A stretch of 64,000 nucleotides of DNA from the NCBI RefSeq assembly GCF_016887565.1, contig NZ_CP069396.1:518501-582500 (forward strand), given 5' to 3'. Source of the stretch: Archangium violaceum (GTDB taxonomy: Bacteria; Myxococcota; Myxococcia; Myxococcales; Myxococcaceae). The number at the start of each line of letters is the position of its first letter. Positions within the stretch are counted from its first letter, which is position 1. The translations under genes and the position numbers were made by a program. This document shows positions 17,351 through 25,776 of the stretch, piece by piece. The notes beneath the pieces are model-generated. The model searched no databases, was not told the DNA's origin, and saw nothing but the letters and a program-made list of their open reading frames with translations.

Positions 17351-18216
17351 GGTGCACCTTGGAGCGCGTTGGTGATTCCCGCGGCCTTCAGGTGTTCCAA
17401 CGCCGTGAGTGCACTGGGTTTGACGAGGTTCGCCTGGGCCGAGGTGGAGGGCTTCTCGAACTCATAGATAAGCACCTGCGCTTTGTGATTCGACGTATAG
17501 GGTTGCGCTCCCGTGGTGCGATCCAGGACGAGCGAGCCCGAGGACAACCAGGCCATGGCCTTCTCGCGCTCGGCTGGCTCTCCGAGGGACACGGTGGCGC
17601 TGGTGACCAGGAAGACGATGAGCCGGAACCGGCCCTCGGGCGCCACGAACAGGCCGCGCAGATAGTCCCTCAGGCTGCGAATCCTCGCGGGTTTGAGCCT
17701 GTCCCCCCATCGATCGGGAGGAGGAACGGGGGTTCCGTCCTCCCGGATGTGCTCGAGCTGGGTGACGAGCGCGAAGCCCTGGGGAACCCGGAACCAGGCC
17801 ATCTCGACGTACCCCTGGGCCTGGAGGGCCTTCGAGAGGTGATCGGCGACCTGCCCGAGCGTGCTCTCCGGGGTGGGCGATGGCAGGAGGTTGCCTGGAA
17901 TGACGGTGGAGGTGCTGGGGGCGGGTGGGGGCCAGGGAAACTCCGGGCTGGCGTCGGTGGCTCCGTTGGCCTTCTTGGCTGCCCGCCGTGGCGTTTTCTT
18001 CCCAGACGTGCCGCCTTGAGACTCGGCGGTGTCCCCGGTCCCTCCCGTCTCTTCCGAGACGTCGGCGCTCCTCTGCTCCGTGCGCTCATCCGGCGGGAGC
18101 TCCCCCTCCGGCGCCGTGTGCGACGGGGGTTCCCCGGAATCGCGAGGCTCGGGCTGCCGCGAGCGGGGGCAGGCGACCAACAGCAGGAGCATGAGGAGGG
18201 GCAGTGCATGGCGCAT
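17347..18216 (-). CDS. Lipoprotein with long disordered linker
   Basis: A 289-residue lipoprotein (LLLLVAC lipobox, Cys about 16), then about 85 residues rich in Glu, Pro, Thr and Gly, then a compact domain from about residue 105 to the end (LGQVADHLSKALQAQGYVEMAWFRVPQGFALVTQLEHI, FRLIVFLVTS). The compact part is not recognised. AGGAG ten bases before the ATG supports the start. It is coupled by a four-base overlap to the downstream membrane-protein gene, and is divergent from the GAF kinase gene. Confidence 0.65.
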   Translation of the reverse strand: MRHALPLLMLLLLVACPRSRQPEPRDSGEPPSHTAPEGELPPDERTEQRSADVSEETGGTGDTAESQGGTSGKKTPRRAAKKANGATDASPEFPWPPPAPSTSTVIPGNLLPSPTPESTLGQVADHLSKALQAQGYVEMAWFRVPQGFALVTQLEHIREDGTPVPPPDRWGDRLKPARIRSLRDYLRGLFVAPEGRFRLIVFLVTSATVSLGEPAEREKAMAWLSSGSLVLDRTTGAQPYTSNHKAQVLIYEFEKPSTSAQANLVKPSALTALEHLKAAGITNALQGAP

Positions 18217-18447
18217 GCACCGATTTCTCCTGCTCGTCAGGGGAAACGTCACGTCGGGGCCCGGGCACCCGTTCCGGAGCCGACGTTTCATCTGGACTGT
18301 GTTCGAGAGGAGGCCGACCGCTCGTACCCTGGCCCGCCACTCCACACAGGAGCCGTGACTTTCGGTTTCCGGATGCGCGTTGAAGTCCTGGGCGAGCTAA
18401 AACGGGGGCGCTGGGTCTCCGTCGCTCACTTCGCCCCGCTTGCTCAC

Positions 18448-19665
18448 ATGGCCCGCTCCATCGAATCCGACGTCGAGGCGATCTCCCGGTTGGAGGCCGT
18501 CCCCACCATCCTGCGGGTCGTGACGGAGACGACGGGCCTTCGCTTCTCGCTCGTCGCGCGCGTCACCCGGGACACCTGGACCGCGTGCGCGGTGCACGAT
18601 GAGATCGCCTTTGGCTTGAAGCCCGGCGACAGCCTCGAGGTCGCGACCACGCTGTGCAGCGAGGTTCGCGACTCCCTCACCCCCATCATCATCAACCACG
18701 CCAGCCAGGATCCTCATTACCGCGACCATCGGACTCCCAAGATGTACCGCTTCGAGAGCTACATCGCGGTGCCCATCTTCCTGAAGAACGGGGCGTACTT
18801 CGGGAACGTCTGTGCGCTCGATCCGCTGCCCGCGAAGCTCACGGAACCGAGAATCCTGGCGATGATGAAGCTCTTCGCGGACCTCATCGCCCACCAGCTC
18901 GACGCGGAGGAACGCCAGAGCGCGACGCGCGAGCAGCTGCTGAGCGAGCAGCAGACCGCGGAGCTGCGCGAACAGTTCATCGCCGTGCTCGGCCATGACC
19001 TGCGCAATCCGCTCTCCTCCGTGACCCTGGGCGCGGACACGCTGCTGCGCGCTCAGCTCTCCGAGCGGGAGCACAAGGTCGTCCGGCGGATCCGCGAGAG
19101 CAGCCGGCGCATGTCGAGGCTCGTCGACGACGTGATGGACTTCGCCCGGGCGAAGCTGGGAGGTGGAATCAGCCTCTCGATGTCACCCGTGGACGACCTG
19201 GCGGTCTCGCTCCGGCACATCGTCTCCGAGCTGGAGAGCGCGCACCCCGAACGCACCATCCGGTTCGTCGCCGACGAGTGCATGGGAGTCCTCTGCGACT
19301 GTGAGCGCGTGGGCCAGCTGCTGTCGAACCTGGTGGCGAACGCGCTCGAGCACGGCGAGCCCGGCGAGCCCGTGGACGTCTGGCTGCGGCGCACGGAGGA
19401 CGGCGTGGTGCTGACGGTCACCAACCGCGGCACGCCCATCCCTCCCGAGATGGTTCCGTTGCTCTTCCGCCCCTACCGGCGGGGGCCCGCCGGCCATCCG
19501 CGCACCGGCCTGGGGCTCGGGCTGTACATCGTGTCGGAGATCGCCCGAGCCCATGGCGGGACGATCGACGTGTCCTCATCGAGGGAGCAGGGGACGGCCT
19601 TCACGTTCACCCTGAAGTCGAGCGCGCGGAGCGAACACGCGCCGCGCAAGCTCAACGCCCTCTGA
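18448..19665 (+). CDS. GAF-domain sensor histidine kinase
   Basis: A 405-residue cytoplasmic kinase. An N-terminal GAF domain (about 10-155; it starts DVEAISRLEAVPTIL and has GNVCALD near 119) is followed by a HisKA domain with phospho-acceptor H183 in VLGHDLRNPLSS and an HATPase domain (N box NLVANALEHGEPGEP, G box GLGLGLYIVSEIARAHGG). No transmembrane segment and no fused receiver. The frame continues upstream to ATG 18373 and GTG 18355, but family members start close to DVEAIS, so ATG 18448 is preferred despite lacking a clear ribosome site. No response regulator is adjacent; it is convergent with transketolase. Confidence 0.82.
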   Translation: MARSIESDVEAISRLEAVPTILRVVTETTGLRFSLVARVTRDTWTACAVHDEIAFGLKPGDSLEVATTLCSEVRDSLTPIIINHASQDPHYRDHRTPKMYRFESYIAVPIFLKNGAYFGNVCALDPLPAKLTEPRILAMMKLFADLIAHQLDAEERQSATREQLLSEQQTAELREQFIAVLGHDLRNPLSSVTLGADTLLRAQLSEREHKVVRRIRESSRRMSRLVDDVMDFARAKLGGGISLSMSPVDDLAVSLRHIVSELESAHPERTIRFVADECMGVLCDCERVGQLLSNLVANALEHGEPGEPVDVWLRRTEDGVVLTVTNRGTPIPPEMVPLLFRPYRRGPAGHPRTGLGLGLYIVSEIARAHGGTIDVSSSREQGTAFTFTLKSSARSEHAPRKLNAL

Positions 19666-19672
19666 CGAGGTC

Positions 19673-19698
19673 CGCCCCCTCCCCGAGGGGAGAGGGCG
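19673..19698. terminator. Hairpin between convergent kinase and transketolase genes
   Basis: CGCCCCCTCCCC (19673-19684) pairs with GGGGAGAGGGCG (19687-19698) with one mismatch and a two-base loop. It sits between the two stops and could end transcripts from both sides. It resembles the stem of the REP-like elements but lacks the GGGTGAGGG flank. Confidence 0.5.
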
Positions 19699-19710
19699 CT
19701 CGCGGGGCGA

Positions 19711-21765
19711 CTACTTCTTCGCCTGCTCCATCACCTCGTGGGCCACCTTCACCACGTTGTCCACGGTGAAGCCGAACTTCTGCTGCAGGGCCTTGAGGGG
19801 CGCGGACGCGCCGAAGCTGCGCATGCCCACCACCGCGCCGCGCAGCCCCACCCAGCGCTCCCAGCCGAACGTCGCCGCCTTCTCCACCGCCACCCTCGCC
19901 CGCACCGACGACGGGAGCACCTGCTCGCGGTAGGCCTCGTCCTGCCGCTCGAACAGCTCCCACGAGGGCATGCTCACCACGCGCGTCTTCACGCCCTGGC
20001 CCTCGAGCTGCTCACGGGCTTGCAGGCACAGCGACACCTCGCTGCCCGTGCCGATGAGGATGACGTCGGGCGTGCCCTGGCTGTCCACCAGCACGTAGGC
20101 GCCCTTGGCCAGCCCCGAGGCCGGCGCGTACTTCGTCCGGTCCAGCGTCGGCACCGCCTGCCGCGTCAGCACCAGCACCACCGGCTCGTGCCGCAGCGGG
20201 GCGATGACCCGCCAGGCCTCCGTCACCTCGTTGGCGTCCGCCGGACGCAGCACGATGACGCCGGGAATGGCGCGCAGACTGGCCAGGTGCTCCACCGGCT
20301 GGTGCGTGGGGCCGTCCTCGCCCAGACCGATGGAGTCATGGGTGAAGATGTGGATGCTCGGCACCTCCATGATGGCCGACAGACGGATGGCGGGCCGCTC
20401 GTAGTCGCTGAAGATGAGGAAGGTGGCGCTGTAGGGGCGCACCTTGCACAGCGCCATGCCGTTGACGATGGAGCCCATGGCGTGCTCGCGCACACCGAAG
20501 TGGATGTTGCGCCCGGCGTGGTCCCCCGGCTTCATCGCCCCGGAAAAGGACAGGTACGTCTTGGTGGACGGGTTGAGGTCCGCCGAGCCACCCACCAGCC
20601 AGGGGTAGTTCTTCGCCAGCGCGTTGAGCACCTTGCCGCTCGTCTCGCGCGTGGCCGCGCCCTTGGCGTCCGCGGGGAACGTGGGCAGCTCCTTGTCCCA
20701 GCCCGCGGGCAGCTCGCGCCGCTGCATCCGCTGCAGGTGGTCCGCCAGCTCGGGGAACTGCTTCTGGTACTCGGCGAACTTCGCCTCCCACTCGGAGCGC
20801 AGACGCTTGCCGCGCTCGCCCACGCGCTGGGAGAAGCGCTCGCGCACGCCGTCGGGCACGAGGAACCTGGCGTCCTCGGGCCAGCCGTACTTGCGCTTGG
20901 CGCCCTTGAGCTCCTCCTCCCCCAGCGGCTCGCCATGGGCGCTGGCGCTGCCCTGCTTCTTGGGGGCGCCGTAGCCAATCTGGCTGCGCACGATGATGAG
21001 GGTGGGAAGGCCCCGGTCCTGCTTGAAGGTGCGGAAGGCCTGGGAGAGCGCGTCCAGGTCGTTGGCGTCGGCCACGTGGAGCACCCGCCAGCCGTAGGCC
21101 TCGAAGCGCTTGCCCACGTCCTCGGTGAAGGCCAGCTCGGTGCTGCCGTCGATGCTGATGTGGTTGCTGTCGTAGACCCAGCAGAGGTTGGGCAGCTTGA
21201 GGTGGCCGGCGAGGGAGGCGGCCTCGCTGGCCACGCCCTCCATCAGGTCGCCGTCACCGCAGATGGCCCAGACGTCGTAGTCGAAGAGCTCGAAGCCGGG
21301 GCGGTTGAAGTAGCCGGCGAGCCAGCGGGAGGCCATGGCCATGCCGACGGAGTTGGAGACGCCCTGGCCGAGGGGGCCGGTGGTGGTCTCCACGCCGCTG
21401 GTCCAGCGGTACTCGGGGTGACCGGGGGTGGAGCTGTCCAGCTGGCGGAACTTCTTGATGTCGTCCAGGGACACGGCCACCTCGTCCTCGACGGAGTAGG
21501 TCGAGGTGACGCGGCGCACGCCGGTCAGGTGGAGCAGGGAGTAGAGCAGCATGGAGGCGTGCCCGTTGGAGAGCACGAAGCGGTCGCGGTTGGGCCAGAC
21601 GGGGCTGGTGGGGTCGTAGCGCAGCTCCTGCTGCCAGAGCTGGTAGGCGACGGGGGCGAGCGCCATGGGCGCGCCCGGGTGGCCCGAGTGGGCCTGTTCC
21701 ACCGCGTCCATGGAGAGGGTGCGGATGGTGTTGATGCAAAGCCAGTCGGTCGGATCATGGATCAT
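19711..21765 (-). CDS. tkt: Transketolase
   Basis: A 684-residue full-length transketolase, the thiamine-diphosphate enzyme that moves two-carbon ketol units in the non-oxidative pentose phosphate pathway. Visible signs: [11 protein letters not shown] at 25-35, the ThDP/Mg motif [18 protein letters not shown] ending near [18 protein letters not shown], and in the pyrimidine domain [16 protein letters not shown] and [19 protein letters not shown] residues with [16 protein letters not shown]. The C-terminal domain ends in VMEQAKK. The start at 21765 matches the family N-terminus. It is monocistronic as far as can be seen. Confidence 0.95.
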   Translation of the reverse strand: MIHDPTDWLCINTIRTLSMDAVEQAHSGHPGAPMALAPVAYQLWQQELRYDPTSPVWPNRDRFVLSNGHASMLLYSLLHLTGVRRVTSTYSVEDEVAVSLDDIKKFRQLDSSTPGHPEYRWTSGVETTTGPLGQGVSNSVGMAMASRWLAGYFNRPGFELFDYDVWAICGDGDLMEGVASEAASLAGHLKLPNLCWVYDSNHISIDGSTELAFTEDVGKRFEAYGWRVLHVADANDLDALSQAFRTFKQDRGLPTLIIVRSQIGYGAPKKQGSASAHGEPLGEEELKGAKRKYGWPEDARFLVPDGVRERFSQRVGERGKRLRSEWEAKFAEYQKQFPELADHLQRMQRRELPAGWDKELPTFPADAKGAATRETSGKVLNALAKNYPWLVGGSADLNPSTKTYLSFSGAMKPGDHAGRNIHFGVREHAMGSIVNGMALCKVRPYSATFLIFSDYERPAIRLSAIMEVPSIHIFTHDSIGLGEDGPTHQPVEHLASLRAIPGVIVLRPADANEVTEAWRVIAPLRHEPVVLVLTRQAVPTLDRTKYAPASGLAKGAYVLVDSQGTPDVILIGTGSEVSLCLQAREQLEGQGVKTRVVSMPSWELFERQDEAYREQVLPSSVRARVAVEKAATFGWERWVGLRGAVVGMRSFGASAPLKALQQKFGFTVDNVVKVAHEVMEQAKK

Positions 21766-21948
21766 GTCTGGGATTCCTCAGTGCCGGGCGGGCCGAACCA
21801 TGCCCGAAGAGGGGCGCGGACGCCGCAGCATTCGGCATGGGATGAGCGGGGGTGGACGGTGGGGGGAGTGGCCGGGTCGACAGAGCGGGGTGGGGAGGGT
21901 GTTGGTCGGACTGGCGGGAGGACCCCCTGAGTGGCATATGGTGCGCGC

Positions 21949-22563
21949 ATGTCGATCGAGAAACCGTTGCTGGAGATGGTGCAGGCGGAGCTCCGGACCC
22001 GGCTGGGGCCCATGCACAAGGCCGTTGCACGCATGGGAGAGCGGCTGGATGTCATCGAGGAGCTGTCGGACATCGTCCTGCGGCTGGCACCGTTGGCCAC
22101 GCGGATGCAGTCATTGCAGCTGGCGCTGCCGGGAATCGAGTTGCCGCCTGCGGGCCGAGGCCGTGGGGGAGGCAGGCCGCCGGCGGTAGCGGCGCTGGTG
22201 CCGGCGCCCCGGGGGAAGGTAGCGGCGGCGGTGGAGCCGGAGAGGAGGAGGGGCCGTCCGGTGGAGGCGGCGGGACGGCGGTGCGCGGTCATCGGGTGCA
22301 AGAGGCCGGCGCGTTCGAAGGGGTACTGCTCTGCGCACTACCAGAAGCTGAGGTTGCTGGTGAAGTCGAACCGGCGGCCGGCCAGCTGGGTGGACGACGC
22401 GGCGCCGCAGTCGGTGCAGGAAGTGGTGTTGCCGAGGGGCCGGGCTGCGTCGAAGGCATTGGCGGAGGCGGCGGCGCCGCAGAGGCAGGAGCCGCAGACG
22501 CCGCCGAAGCCGAAGGCCTGGGTGCGGAAGAAGGGTGGGCAGGAGCGGATCTCACTGCACTGA
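21949..22563 (+). CDS. AT-hook-like, CCCH-motif small protein
   Basis: A 204-residue protein. Residues 1-60 are amphipathic helix (LLEMVQAELRTRLGPMHKAV, VIEELSDIVLRLAPLATRM). Two Gly-Arg-Pro-type AT-hook-like patches follow (RGRGGGRPP near 67 and RRRGRPVE near 100). Then comes a cysteine/histidine cluster, C-x4-C-x9-C-x2-H (CAVIGC to YCSAH), likely binding zinc. The C-terminus is Ala/Lys/Pro-rich and basic. The pattern suggests a DNA-associated protein, but no named family is recognised. The ATG at 21949 was preferred to the GTG at 21931. It is divergent from transketolase and is followed by two palindromic repeats. Confidence 0.65.
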   Translation: MSIEKPLLEMVQAELRTRLGPMHKAVARMGERLDVIEELSDIVLRLAPLATRMQSLQLALPGIELPPAGRGRGGGRPPAVAALVPAPRGKVAAAVEPERRRGRPVEAAGRRCAVIGCKRPARSKGYCSAHYQKLRLLVKSNRRPASWVDDAAPQSVQEVVLPRGRAASKALAEAAAPQRQEPQTPPKPKAWVRKKGGQERISLH

Positions 22564-22577
22564 GGCACCCAACCCAC

Positions 22578-22611
22578 CCCTCTCCCGCCGGGAGAGGGAC
22601 GGGGTGAGGGT
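22578..22611 (+). repeat. REP-like palindromic element, copy 2
   Basis: CCCTCTCCC-GCC-GGGAGAGGG palindrome followed by ACGGGGTGAGGGT. It is the first of two copies 33 bp apart, separated by a second small palindrome, CCGGGTTCCAGCCCGAG-like. Confidence 0.75.
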
Positions 22612-22644
22612 AACGCGAGCCCCGGGTTCCAGCCCGAGTCAATC

Positions 22645-22678
22645 CCCTCTCCCTCTGGGAGAGGGTCAGGGTGAGGGT
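22645..22678 (+). repeat. REP-like palindromic element, copy 3
   Basis: CCCTCTCCCTCTGGGAGAGGG then TCAGGGTGAGGGT, same orientation as copy 2. Together the two copies fill most of the gap after the AT-hook-like gene, so they may end its transcript. Confidence 0.75.
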
Positions 22679-22785
22679 CTGCCCATGGACGAGAGAAGCC
22701 CGCCTGCGGCACGAGCGGGTTGGGACGTGGACCCCTGCCCCGAGGAGTCGTTGACACACCGTGCCGGGAGTGATTTCCGGCGGGC

Positions 22786-23298
22786 ATGAGCGATCAGTAT
22801 CCGGTGACGGTGGCAGTGAAGCGCCCGGACGGGCGAGTGGAGCAGGTGCGAGTGGGGACGGCGACCCGGAATGGGGACGGGTTCACGCTGAAGCTGGGAG
22901 ACATGACGATTGGAGCGACGCCGGACGCGGCGGCGGCGGCGCCGAGGAGGTCGGCCTCGTACGGAGGAGGCGGCGGAGGGGGAGGAGGCGGAGGAGGAGG
23001 TGGCGCGGCGGGAGAGATCTCGGTGTTCCCGAACTACGGGCGGAGCAAGGGCGGGCCCATCCGAGGCGCGAGCATGGGGGACCTGGAGTACTACGCGAAC
23101 GGCGCGAGGCGCTCGCTGGGGGACCCGAGCAAGTCCCGCTGGCACGACCGGGAGCGGGCGTTGCTGGCGTCCATCGAGGCGGAGATCGCCCGGCAGCGCG
23201 GAGGCGAGGGCGGAGGAGGCGACGAGCCGCCGCCGCACGGGGACGACGACTACAGCGGCGGCGGGGGCAACGACGACGACAGTGGCATCCCGTTCTGA
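22786..23298 (+). CDS. Small protein with SSB-like acidic C-terminal tail
   Basis: A 170-residue protein. Residues 1-45 look like a small beta domain (YPVTVAVKRPDGRVEQVRVG, FTLKLGDMTIG). A 14-glycine linker follows at about 59-73. A conserved-looking helical segment at about 83-137 (GGPIRGASMGDLEYYANGARRSL, DRERALLASIEAEIARQ) recalls the short domain found near exonuclease X C-termini and DUF3820. The last 25 residues are acidic and glycine-rich, ending DDDSGIPF, which closely imitates the DDDIPF tip of single-stranded DNA-binding protein. No OB fold is evident, so this is not an ordinary SSB. It ends six bases before a convergent kinase gene. Confidence 0.7.
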   Translation: MSDQYPVTVAVKRPDGRVEQVRVGTATRNGDGFTLKLGDMTIGATPDAAAAAPRRSASYGGGGGGGGGGGGGGAAGEISVFPNYGRSKGGPIRGASMGDLEYYANGARRSLGDPSKSRWHDRERALLASIEAEIARQRGGEGGGGDEPPPHGDDDYSGGGGNDDDSGIPF

Positions 23299-23304
23299 GC
23301 CGAC

Positions 23305-25053
23305 TCAGGCGGCCGAAGCGGTTCCCGGCGCCTCACCGAGGGGCAGGTGGACGATGAAGGTCGTCCCCTGGCCCACGGAGCTGCGCACCTCGAGGCAGCC
23401 GTGGTGCGCGTCGACGATGCGGCGCACGATGGCGAGGCCGAGGCCGGTGCCGGCGGCCTTGGTGGTGTAGAAGGGCTCGAACATGCGGGCCATGACCTCG
23501 GGGGGGATGCCCGGGCCCGTGTCGGTGATGGTGAGCGAGGCCATGGTGCGGCCGCCGCACTGTTCGCGGCCCAGCTCCACGCGCAGCTCGCCGCCCTGGG
23601 GCATGGCCTGCAGGGCGTTGGTGAAGAGGTTGCTGAGGGCGAGGTGAAGCAGCTGCGGGTCCAGGAGCGTCTGGGGCAGCTGCGGGTCCAGCGCGCGTGT
23701 CACCCGCACCTGTCTGGCGCCGGGCTCCGAGCGCAGCGAGGACTCCAGAGCGCCTTCCACGACCGAGTCGAGTGCCTGGGGGAAGAGGCGGGGCTCGACG
23801 GGACGGGCGAAATCCAGCAGGCCGGTGACGAGGTGGTCCAGCCGGGCGATCTCCTCGCTCATGACGCCGAGCAGCTCCCAGGCGGTGCTGTTCTCCTCGG
23901 GGGTGGCCATGCGGGTGAGGGCGGCGACGGAGTTGGAGATGGCGGCCAGGGGGTTGCGCACCTCGTGGGCGACGCTGGCGGACAGCTCGCCGAGGGCGGC
24001 CATGCGCTCGCGGTGCACGAGGGCCCGCTGGGCGTGGGCCAGCTCCTCCAGGGACAGGTGGAGCTCGCGGTTGAGGTGGGTGGCCTTCTCCTGGGCGGCG
24101 CGGCGCTCGCGCAGGGCGGCGGCGAGCAGCAGCCCCGAGACGCCCATGGCGGCCAGGAAGGTCTGGAGGAAGACGACGCTGCGGGTGGTGGAGTGGGGCG
24201 ACACGAGCGCCGGGGAGAAGGGCCCGTTGCCGGCGAGGGTATGCAGGAGGGACAGGCCGGCGAGGATGGCGAGGGCGGCCGTGGTGCCCCGGGCCTCGAA
24301 GCGAAGGGCGGCCCAGAGGATGAAGGGGAAGGCGAGGTAGGTGACGGGGTGGTAGTCGCTGGAGTCGAAGGGGGCCCAGGAGAAGACGAGCTGCACGGTG
24401 AGGCCCAGCAGCAGCAGCAGCGCCACCAGCTCCGCCTGGCGCGCGCGGCTCCAGCCGTCGAGTCCGCGCGTGGCCCAGGTGAGCAGCGCGGGTGTCACCA
24501 GCAGCACGCCCATGGAATCGCCGACGAAGAAGACCCACCACTGACTCTTCCAGGCCGACCAGGGAATCTTCCCCAGCGACGCCAGCAGGGGGACGTTCCA
24601 GGAGGCGCTGAGCAGGGTGGTCAGCAGGGCGGCTCCCAGCAGCGCGAGCACGTCCCGCACCCGCTCCAGGGTGGGGCGGATGCCGACGTAGCGGCGCAGG
24701 AGGAAGGCCCCGAGGAGCGCCTCCAGGAGGTTGCCGGTGGAGAGGACGAAGGAGGAGAGGTGGGGCAGGCGCCCCGGCGTATAGGCGAAGGGCTCCACGA
24801 TGATGGCCACCAGCAGGAGCGCGGGCCAGGAGCGGAAGCGCGACAGCAGGAGGGCGGCGAGCGCCACGCCACTGGAGGGCCACAGGGCGGAGACGTGCTC
24901 GTCCGGGGGGACGATGCTCATGCCCAGGCGCGTGCTGGCGAAGTACACGAGCGCGAACAGCCCCACCCTCGCGAGGGGATGCCAGCGTTGGAGGATGTGC
25001 TTGGTGTCAGGCACGAAGGGGGGGTCAACGCGCGGGGCCTTCCACGCTGACAT
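23305..25053 (-). CDS. MASE1-type membrane sensor histidine kinase
   Basis: A 582-residue kinase. Residues about 26-312 form eight or so membrane helices of the MASE1 sensory module (ALVYFASTRLGMSI, ALWPSSGVALAALLL, then PALLLVAIIVEP; VGDSMGVLLVTPALL). A coiled coil at 312-350 leads to HisKA with H363 in ASVAHEVRNPLAAIS and an HATPase domain (NLFTNALQAMPQGG, DTGPGIPPEVMARMFEPFYTTKAAGTGLGLAIV). The signal sensed is unknown. No response regulator is adjacent. The start at 25053 gives a short cytoplasmic lead; the ribosome site is weak. It is divergent from a membrane-protein gene 73 bp away. Confidence 0.85.
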   Translation of the reverse strand: MSAWKAPRVDPPFVPDTKHILQRWHPLARVGLFALVYFASTRLGMSIVPPDEHVSALWPSSGVALAALLLSRFRSWPALLLVAIIVEPFAYTPGRLPHLSSFVLSTGNLLEALLGAFLLRRYVGIRPTLERVRDVLALLGAALLTTLLSASWNVPLLASLGKIPWSAWKSQWWVFFVGDSMGVLLVTPALLTWATRGLDGWSRARQAELVALLLLLGLTVQLVFSWAPFDSSDYHPVTYLAFPFILWAALRFEARGTTAALAILAGLSLLHTLAGNGPFSPALVSPHSTTRSVVFLQTFLAAMGVSGLLLAAALRERRAAQEKATHLNRELHLSLEELAHAQRALVHRERMAALGELSASVAHEVRNPLAAISNSVAALTRMATPEENSTAWELLGVMSEEIARLDHLVTGLLDFARPVEPRLFPQALDSVVEGALESSLRSEPGARQVRVTRALDPQLPQTLLDPQLLHLALSNLFTNALQAMPQGGELRVELGREQCGGRTMASLTITDTGPGIPPEVMARMFEPFYTTKAAGTGLGLAIVRRIVDAHHGCLEVRSSVGQGTTFIVHLPLGEAPGTASAA

Positions 25054-25126
25054 GAAGACAGGGATGAGGCAAACACCCCCACCCCCCGGACGGTGGGGGC
25101 CGGTGTCGATGATATGACAGAGGGCC

Positions 25127-25759
25127 ATGTTCTTCCTGCGAGCGGATGGATGGCCAGCCCTGGCCCTGGCTCTCGTGCTGTGCGTGGTGCCCCTGACGTC
25201 GCGTGCGGCGCCGGAGTCGGCGCGCTTGCTGCCGGAGCAACCGGCGTCGGCGATGATTGTGGACAACCCGGTGAAGTGGATGGCGCTGGAGCTGGCGACG
25301 GGAGCGGGCGCGGCGGTGGTGTCGGTGCCGGCGACGCTGGCGCTGAGCGCGTGGGTGGGCTCGCTGTCGAGCAACCTGGTGCTGGCGGCCGCGCCGGCGA
25401 TGCTGTTGTTGGTGGCGCTGCCGCCGCTGGCGGTGGCGGGGGCGCAGTGGTTCGTCGGCAACCTGTTGCAGCCGGGCAGCGTGCGTCTGCAGCCGGCGGT
25501 GTGGGTGGCGCTCGGGGTGCACGTGTTGGCGGTGACGGGCGCGGTGCTGCTGGGGGCCACGGTGCACGACCTGGGCAACGCGGCGCTCTTCACGCTGGTG
25601 GAGGCGGTGCTGCTGCCCACGGCGGTGACGCTGACGATGCGCGCGACGTCTCCGGCCCCGCTGCCCTCGGCGCCCCGCGTTCCCGAGCCGCCGCGCTCCG
25701 TGGTGGAAGCCACCGCCTCGCGCGCGCTGGTGGTGCCCCTGCTGCGTCACACGTTCTGA
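25127..25759 (+). CDS. Exported hydrophobic protein, function unknown
   Basis: A 210-residue product with a signal peptide (1-27, ending SRAAPES). Residues about 52-175 contain four or five hydrophobic segments rich in Ala, Val and Leu. A Pro-rich stretch follows, and the protein ends RHTF, an aromatic terminus. It could be an inner-membrane protein or, with an aromatic end, an outer-membrane one. No family is recognised. It is the first of three closely spaced plus-strand genes (17-bp gap, then a four-base overlap). Confidence 0.6.
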   Translation: MFFLRADGWPALALALVLCVVPLTSRAAPESARLLPEQPASAMIVDNPVKWMALELATGAGAAVVSVPATLALSAWVGSLSSNLVLAAAPAMLLLVALPPLAVAGAQWFVGNLLQPGSVRLQPAVWVALGVHVLAVTGAVLLGATVHDLGNAALFTLVEAVLLPTAVTLTMRATSPAPLPSAPRVPEPPRSVVEATASRALVVPLLRHTF

Positions 25760-25776
25760 ATCCCACCCGAGCTCCC

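Noticed and set aside
17359..18447. Long N-terminal extension of the GAF kinase
   Set aside because: It runs antisense through a lipoprotein gene and has no family features; the kinase begins near DVEAIS.
22745..22790. TTGACA at 22751 as promoter of the SSB-tail gene
   Set aside because: No acceptable -10 at 16-18 bases and transcription would begin at or after the start codon.
22786..23298. Annotation as single-stranded DNA-binding protein
   Set aside because: Only the C-terminal tip resembles SSB; no OB-fold motifs and the rest is different.
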